Part shown: in pieces, positions 57,430 to 64,000 of the stretch
Position numbering within the stretch: position 1 is the first letter of the stretch
Layout: every line of letters starts with the position of its first letter
Assembly (NCBI GenBank): GCA_050084515.1
Contig: CM114271.1
Span: 29,388,001-29,452,000 of the forward strand
From: Blasia pusilla
Taxonomy: Eukaryota; Marchantiophyta; Marchantiopsida; Blasiales
Direction: 5' to 3'
Length of the DNA: 64,000 bases
Notes under the pieces: model-generated
Told to the model about the DNA's origin: nothing
Databases searched by the model: none
Seen by the model: the letters and a program-made list of their open reading frames with translations, nothing else
Program-made: the position numbers and the translations under genes

Positions 57430-58271
57430 TCACCCGGTCACAAACCATACAACGTGACACCAATGCTGCACTGAGTATGCATGCCACGCCACCAATATCG
57501 CCAAGGAGTAAGCTATACGACGCTTTACCCCAAAATGTCCCAACTCCTCATGGGCATGTCGCACAATGCGCTCTCTCTGAGCCAAATGTGGCACTACTCG
57601 TACTCTACCATCCTCCCACACGCGGAGAATATGTGTTCCCTCCAATCGATACCTATTAGCACGTTGAAGAACACGGTCTCGCTCCTTGGCACTCACTATG
57701 CCTGGCACCCTACTGGTCCGTAGGAACTCCAACACCAACGCATCATCATGAATATCACGCTGATCCGTACCACCATCTCCAACCTTAGGATCTGAAGGCT
57801 GGCCATCTACCCTCTGACTAGAGTAAGATATCACGTGGTCCTCCATACTAGAGTCCACCCCTAACCAACATAAAAAGGCGGATGCATGCCAACCTGGCAC
57901 CATCTCCTCATCAACCTCGCCATGCCATCTAGCCCCTGTTGTATCCTCTTGGCTAGTATATGGGTTCCTACTCAACCCATCAGCATGAAGGTTGGCAACT
58001 CCAGGACTATGTACCACCTGGAAGTCATACTCCTGTAAGATAAGAGCCCACCGTGCAAGCTTCCCCGTAAGCTTGTCCGACTCCATCAACCACTTGAGCG
58101 GTTGGTGATCAATAACAAGGGTAAACGGGTGCCAAACAAGTAACACCTAAAGTGTGCCCTGACCCACACTATCGCCAAGCACTCTCCCTCATATGAACTA
58201 TAGCGCGACTCCATTTGCATTATTCGAACGACTTGCATAGGCCACCACAAACTCCATGTGCTCATCATCAT
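57430..58271 (-). pseudogene. Element 2 RNase H and integrase zinc finger
   Basis: The frame 58146–57430 (238 codons) is open and contains NHQPLKWLMESDKLTGKL, VHSPGVANLHADGLSRNP and HAHEELGHFGVKR, the RNase H end and the start of the integrase zinc finger. The RNase H start lies in another frame (58271–58086). Confidence 0.75.
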
Positions 58272-58374
58272 GTTGTGTCAACACCGCTCCAAGTCCCAAC
58301 CTACTCCAATCGTGTGTAATCGAATGGGCGCCCTCGATAGGTCTCTCAAGATAGGCGCCGCCACCAACTGGGCC

Positions 58375-59420
58375 TTAAGCTCCACAAAAGCTCTCTCCGA
58401 TCATCTCCCAGTGCCACTCTTGATCTGATTTCAGCAATTGGTTCAAAGGCTTTGCCATAGCACTAAATCCCTTCACATACCTCCGATAGTAGTTCCCCAA
58501 TCCCATGAATGCTCGAACTCTACTCACATCTACCAGACGCGGAATAAGTGCAATAGCCTCCACCTTTGCTTGCTGAACTCCCAAACCACCTGGATAGATC
58601 ACATGACCCAAGTACTCAACATCCTCATGGAAGAACTTACACTTTCCTAGATGCAACGTAGACCATGAGCTTTCAACCGCTCAAACACCATCTGCAAATA
58701 TATCGATGCTCCTCCACCGTGTTCTTGAACACCAAGATATCATCAATGTAACACCGAACAAAATCCAACCTCGCTAGGATCCCGTCCATCACTCTGAAAC
58801 TCGGCGGTGCATTCTTCAACCCAAAGGGTAAGAATTTCCACCTGGTACAAACAATCCTTGCCATGAGAGTTGACGCCCAAAATGTTGTCTTGGCCTTGTC
58901 ACTCTCCCGAATCGAAATTGATGGTATCTCGCCGAAGATCCAAAGTACTGAAAATCTTTGCCTGTCCCACCACATCAAAGATCTCTCAGGTGTAGGCATG
59001 GCATACCTATCGGCCTTGGTTTGCCGATTGATAGACGGTAATCTCCACACATCCGCCTATCCGTGTAGTTGCCATGCATATCCTTTTAGCAGCATGGCGT
59101 GGGCGATGCATACTCTCCATGCGACAACTCCACTAATCCAGCCTCCAAAAGGTCCAACGTCCTACTCGAATCAAGTCCTCTCCATATCACTATATCGGTA
59201 GGGACGACGGAAGATTGGCGTATCACTAGCCAAATCAATCCGTATACCGGGTCCAACCAGAGAACCCAACTCCTTCATGCTAAAGGCAAAACAACTCCTA
59301 TAAGCACGTAGGAACCGTGTCAGCGCCGTTTCTCACCTCCCGTAAGCTTGGGCCCAAGTAATGGCTCCCAAGTCTCCTCCTTTGGCACACTAGAGGGAGA
59401 GGGCGATGCCATTGGTCGCA
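58375..59420 (-). pseudogene. Element 2 reverse transcriptase
   Basis: Minus-strand frame 59050–58673 carries FLPFGLKNAPPSFRVMDGIL and CYIDDILVF; 58656–58375 carries FFHEDVEYLGHVIYPGGLG and RAFMGLGNYYRRYVKGFS (connection and thumb). The N-terminal part to about 59420 is frameshifted. Diagnostic of Ty3/gypsy RT. Confidence 0.8.
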
Positions 59421-59614
59421 CGCAACCCCCTCACAAGATGGTGCACCCTTAGCTACACCATCATCTCGAACAAATAACTCCTCCACCAAAGATGAGCAAC
59501 CAACTCCACATGCCACCATTACATCCCATTTACTCCAAGGATGCAAAATACTACTCTCCTCGCTTCACCGATGCCTCTACCGCCCCGGTAGCCATCGAAG
59601 CTCATTACAAGGGG

Positions 59615-60690
59615 TCAAAGACCCAGACATAGTCCGAGGTCGACGCCGCTGCCGGCCATACCAAGACTCAAAATCCAAGTCAAACAATTCAGGTCCATGG
59701 CCGACCCAACACATGACATCGTGAAGCCTCGTAAATAGAAGCAACCATTTGTCACACCAAGAGCAAATCCCATCGCATGCTCTCTCTCATCAGCGTTAGG
59801 CTCCACCAACCGCCGCACATGAGAATCCCATACAAGCCCGAGACCACCTTCCTCGTAGGCATGTGACGCGGGAAAACTCACAAATGTGGGTACGCCATCC
59901 TAGGTCGCCCACACGGTTCACCAACGCCATGGGTGACCGATCAATAACCCTCACCACTTGAGAAAGTTGCCCAAGATTCAAGATACTATCCACCGTAAGG
60001 CAAGGATCCCGGGCCAGACCGCATCATATGCTCAACGAGAACCTCCTAGGCAACAAGTTTGTCCACCACACGTGGGCGATGTGCACGCGAGCCAACTCGC
60101 GCTACATCCAACAACACCGCTGGTCCAATCCAAGACCGCACCTCATGAACACTCGCCATCATCCGGTCCGAGTGTCACCCAACAATGGAACATTCTCCAG
60201 AATGTAAGCTAGAGCACGTGCCTGATGGACCTAAAGATGTCGTAACACCCGTAACATCTCCCGAAACAATCGAGACCTAGGGTCATATAATCCCTCACCA
60301 CGACCAGCACATGTATGACCCTGACATGGCCATCCAGCAATCACCAAATCCATAGGACCAACCCTCTCAAGGTCCCGCGCCCAACAATGCAATGTGTGAT
60401 GGTAAAGCACGCTGGTACCCACGAATAGCGATGGCGGCAACAACTCGGGTATCTCGCATCAATCGACCAATATGTCGAGATGAGACTCTCTGGGCCGTCT
60501 CATCTTGCTCCACATACACGTATCTCCGCACAGGAATACCGGCCTGCAACACTGCAGACCAAACCCGGTGCTAATCCCACCAAAGAGATCTAACACACAA
60601 ATACCCTCCGGCGGATACTTCGCCATACAATGGGTGTAGTATCCAAAGGGGATAACCTAATGGACAGAAGTAGGAGTCCGCCGTGGGGCC
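59615..60690 (-). pseudogene. Element 2 C5-cytosine methyltransferase domain
   Basis: Counterpart of the element 1 domain. DTTPIVW starts it (60.66 kb). LQAGIPVRRYVYVEQDE lies after motif I. ERVGPMDLVIAGWPCQGHT (motif IV with the catalytic Cys) is at about 60.34 kb, SRLFREMLRVLRHL follows, an ENV motif lies near 60.2 kb, and AMDLNCLTWILSLGM ends it near 59.68 kb. Several frameshifts. Conservation of order and motifs in a sister element with diverged LTRs shows that the domain was in their ancestor. Confidence 0.8.
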
Positions 60691-61345
60691 TCCTCTTCCT
60701 CGTGAGGTATAACAACCTCACACCAAGCCTCTGCACTAGGCGTCGCCTCCTGCCGTAGTGCACCGCCTGAACTCCAAAGTGGCACATCCAACGATGAGGA
60801 TGCCACTGCTGCAAAAATAGGGACCTCTTCTACCTCCTCATGCGCAGGAGAATCCATAGCATAAACATTACCCTCCAAAAAGTCTCCTGGCCAAGTGACT
60901 ACTCCACTAAAACCAGCCACAGATGCTAACACTGTTGGGGAAGACCCTCTTGGTCGAGCCCCAGAAATAAATCTCACAGGAACTTGGCTCATACGTCCAT
61001 CCCGGACGCCAACCAGGTCCAGAAGATTTGTCTCACCCAAGAATCCATCTAAAAACCCATCGGGTACAATACTGCTCCTCCAACTAGTACATCATACGAC
61101 TCGGCTGATGTGACTACCGCAGATACTCCCAACTAGGAGCTATCAGTCGCATGATCTGGTCTCAACTGTACAGAAAACTTTTCCCGTGTCATGAATTGAG
61201 ACCTATCATTGGCTCCTCCAAGTGATGTTTGAATCTAGAATGGGCAAGGCTCAAGCTCTGACCTCCGAATACCCAAACCAATACATGCCGCCTTTCCCAA
61301 CATCAAGGTTGGACACCGAGTCTAACAAGACTCTATCTGGTCTAT
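60657..61345 (-). pseudogene. Element 2 protease and linker
   Basis: LLDS at about 61325 followed by a frameshifted equivalent of QPLMLGKA and a LEPCPF segment match the element 1 protease. The open frame 61040–60657 (TWPGDFLEGN) is the conserved linker. The D-S-G active site is disrupted by a frameshift. Confidence 0.6.
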
Positions 61346-62149
61346 ACACACTGTCCCAGAGGGACTCACCAATCGGAAGATCCCACTCCGGTTGTCCAAC
61401 ATACATACACCAGGTGTAAGCCTCTCACGATCAATGGCTGGCCGGGCCTGGTAATGCATCCATCTTCGCCGCCGCCGCCAAGTAGCACCGGGTACTCAAT
61501 GCTACTCGACATAGAGGGTCGCTCCACCGCAACACCCTCATCCACCTCAACACGTAGCAATAACACTCCCACGTTCACACAACGTGGTCGCTAATCAAAT
61601 ACTGAGCTAAGTCAACTCCTAAAGCCATCGCCCGTGGCGAAAACAATGGGGATCCCAACACCGGTTGCCATCCGCAATATTGCATTGATCTTTGCATCCG
61701 TGTCTACTACACGCGATGTAGATGCCTCGATCCCCACTATCGGCTCAATAAGTCGCGAGGAACCATGGATGGAGTCCTAAGCACCTCAGACAACAAGAAT
61801 GATGGGAAGCCTAGCTTAGCCTCGCCTCACCCCTCTGTGGGTCCAACTCCTGAGAGCACCACGTGGCTCGACGCTCGAGTGGCTCCTCTCAGAATCGCAC
61901 GGTGATGCCTCAACTCTTTGTCGCACTCGCCATATAAGAGAGATCATCCCCTCCATAAGAGGTGGAAGCCCCTGCTCCCGAACTGATCTATCTTTGGATA
62001 CAGACCATAGTAGCCAACTCTCGCTCCAATCTGCTCAATCTCGGCGACCATAGGCGACTGTCAGTAGTGGTAGGGGTAGCCACCGAGGCTCTCCAACCAT
62101 TGGTCCACCTCTACCACCCCTACCACCTCTAGCACCTCGGCCTCTCTGA
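61346..62149 (-). pseudogene. Element 2 gag–pro linker, degraded
   Basis: Occupies the position of the element 1 stretch between the zinc knuckles and the protease. Short minus-strand frames only, no domain recognised. Confidence 0.4.
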
Positions 62150-63529
62150 GCTACTCCACCACGGCCACGGCCTGATCTCAACTCTGGATGAAGATCAAAG
62201 CAACGCTCTCGAGGATGACCTAGTCTCCCTTAATGATCACACTGAGTTGGGGCCGACGAGGCCCATCCTCCAAAGTCCGTCTCCCATCCTCTTGGGGACA
62301 AAACTTCCTAACATGATCACCTCCACATGTCCAACATGATCGCCCTGCTGCCGCAGGCAGCAAATGAAGGCAATGGTCTCTGCACAAATGTCCCTCTAGG
62401 ACTTGATCGAGGTCGCGTGTACCCCACGACTCCCACCACTACTACCACCACCACTACTACGAGATTGTGAGGGTGGGGGCTGAACACTAGAAGTAGTAGT
62501 TGTATCCCCTCTTGAATGCGGATGTCACCACTCTTTTCTTCACCATGTTAAGCTCAATCTTCTCAGATAGAGCAAACACATGGGTCAATGTGGGTGAATC
62601 ATCACTCATAAGAGTAGCATCACGCACCCTACGGCGCAAATCTCTGTCCAAGATCCCATACTAAAATCGATCGCATGATCCTCGGTCACACCCTGGGTAA
62701 TGAAATCAAGCGTCGCCGATACGAGTGTATATATGCCTCACAAAGACTCTCACCAGTCTTTCGGTCAAAGTCTGAAGATTCCTCAACTTCTCCGTCTTCA
62801 CTCCTCGATAGTTCTTCTTCAACCTCTTGAAGAACTCGCAACTGGCTGAACGATGGTGGGGCACTAGTACCTCCACTAGTACCCCCACTAGTACCTCCAC
62901 CGGTACCCCCACTGCTCGCACTGCACCACTCAACGTCGGGTCGGGTGGCATAGTAGGAGCACTACTACCAATACCACCATGGGTGATAGACACATAGCCT
63001 GGAGACCAATATTGTCTCCATGCCTCAATCTCAAACAACATGGTCCTTCCTAAACTCATGGTAATCATCCATGGTGGTCCTTCCAAGTCTTTGAAACAAC
63101 CCTTCCAAGCCAAGAAGGGTGTAAATAACGTATGCGTTCGCAACATGTGCATATCACACCACATATCAAACTCTTGCATGAAGTCCTCCAACTCAATGGT
63201 GCCCATGCACCGAGTATCGTCGTGGGCCCTTCATAGCCCCATATCCACCGTCCATGTCCCAAATCAATGGAGCCGCAACACTCGATAACAACGAGAAGAC
63301 TCGGTGTTTGGAACACCCTGGTCCTCCTCTTCATCAATCGTTGGAAGTGGAAAAGGTAGCCGATACCTAAATCCACTCGTGTGAAACCACCACCGCCCGC
63401 ACTACGTCCCCAACCAGACCACCCGACACTCTGTGATGACCAACGCCGATGCCGCACCACCACCAAATTACCCAAGTGACGTCGATGTCGCTCTACTATT
63501 GTAGCTCTACTAGCTATGGGTGTAGGCAA
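62150..63529 (-). pseudogene. gag: Element 2 gag
   Basis: Frames 63529–63065 and 63206–62706 match the element 1 gag (GTIELEDFMQEFDMWCD; ASCEFFKRLKKNYRGVKTEK). Zinc knuckles lie near 62.34 kb (CWTCGGDHVRKFC) and 62.2 kb (GHPRERC), followed by a Gly/Arg-rich tract. Frameshifts between all parts. Confidence 0.65.
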
Positions 63530-64000
63530 TCTAACCTCTCATCACCACAAGAAGTCTCCCCACGTCTCATGGTCATCACTCCACCTCACTATCGAGTAGC
63601 ACACAGGAGTAACACTACTCGAAATCAGCGTCAACCCTAACAATGGGCGCAAGCAAGCAAAAGCACGATGGAGGGGATCCGGACATAGGAAGTCCAACGA
63701 CAACCCTCCAACCGCAAATGGAAATCAAGGTAACACAATCCACCAAACGTGGTGCCCCCCGAATCCACAAAACCCACCACACAATTTCTAACGCAATAGC
63801 TACTCCGCCATGGTCGATGACGTGCTAGTCGCAAAGACTGAAAATATCACTTGCATGGAGAGGGCACAAGATACTATGCGCTAGAGGTACATCAAAGAAA
63901 CCTGAGATGCATAAAGCGCCTAACACATCTCCGAACAACACCAAATGAGCTACAACATCAGACACTGGCATAGTTAAGAACTCAGATTAAGCGCCCCTCA
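63530..64000 (-). other. Element 2 leader, window edge
   Basis: Probably the untranslated leader of element 2. No frame with a recognised domain. The left terminal repeat of the element would lie beyond the window. Confidence 0.35.

Larger units (their letters stand above)
55591..64000 (-). mobile_element. Element 2: minus-strand relative of element 1, runs off right edge
   Basis: Reading leftwards: gag (63.5–62.2 kb), protease (about 61.3 kb), methyltransferase (60.7–59.6 kb), RT (59.4–58.4 kb), RNase H and integrase (58.2–56.65 kb), PHD remnant (56.6–56.3 kb), polypurine tract (56168–56177), B1' (56167–56062), LTR A2'–B2' (56061–55591). Same order as element 1 with different LTR sequence, so a sister lineage. 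Its left (A1) end lies outside the window. Every gene is broken. Confidence 0.8.

Noticed and set aside
1-64000. tRNA and rRNA genes
   Set aside because: I did not find a cloverleaf with A/B boxes or any rRNA signature by eye; a covariance-model scan would be needed to exclude a tRNA.

Overview
This window is nuclear DNA from a plant, most likely a seed-free land plant or a close streptophyte relative. The evidence is spliced genes with GT–AG introns, two or three products with probable plastid targeting (a SufA-type Fe-S carrier, a DUF1997 protein, and a small two-helix membrane protein with a transit-like N-terminus), and a dense load of plant-type LTR retrotransposons and Helitrons. No species marker, rRNA or tRNA gene was recognised, so the host cannot be named more closely.

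Layout, left to right. 1–5.5 kb has weak or degraded coding signals. 5.47–16.86 kb is a tandem repeat of about 409 bp (three copies); its second copy is split by a 10.4-kb Ty3/gypsy-type retrotransposon (element 1, + strand). 17.7–18.1 kb has two tandem Helitron-like left ends. 18.34–20.37 kb is a five-exon gene for a small membrane protein, possibly a plastid NDH-complex subunit. 20.4–25.9 kb is AT-rich with one Ty1/copia RNase H remnant. 25.93–28.54 kb is the three-exon plastid SufA gene on the minus strand. 29.8–30.4 kb is a minus-strand left end of an element-1 relative. 31.84–34.95 kb is a Helitron with a helicase remnant, an unidentified ORF and a nested solo LTR. 35.7–38.4 kb is a six-exon DUF1997 gene. 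40.75–42.95 kb is a probable four-exon gene of unknown function on the minus strand. 45.70–50.61 kb is a second Ty3/gypsy lineage with intact gag, broken pol and a 5'-truncated 3' LTR. 52.1–55.0 kb and 55.6 kb to the right edge are two minus-strand relatives of element 1.

The outstanding system is the element-1 family. These elements carry gag with zinc knuckles, an aspartic protease, a C5-cytosine DNA methyltransferase domain placed between protease and reverse transcriptase, then RT, RNase H, a DDE integrase and a terminal C4HC3 PHD finger. The methyltransferase is present in two divergent elements and the PHD finger in three, so both look like lineage features rather than accidents. The family also has an odd terminal layout, A1–internal–B1–A2–B2. 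The polypurine tract abuts B1 rather than the LTR start, the left end lacks B, and the solo form is A–B with a 4-bp target-site duplication. That is the topology of split direct repeats, or of a permuted two-LTR circle, in an element that encodes a DDE integrase. All copies here are pseudogenised by frameshifts and stops, so activity would have to come from other copies.
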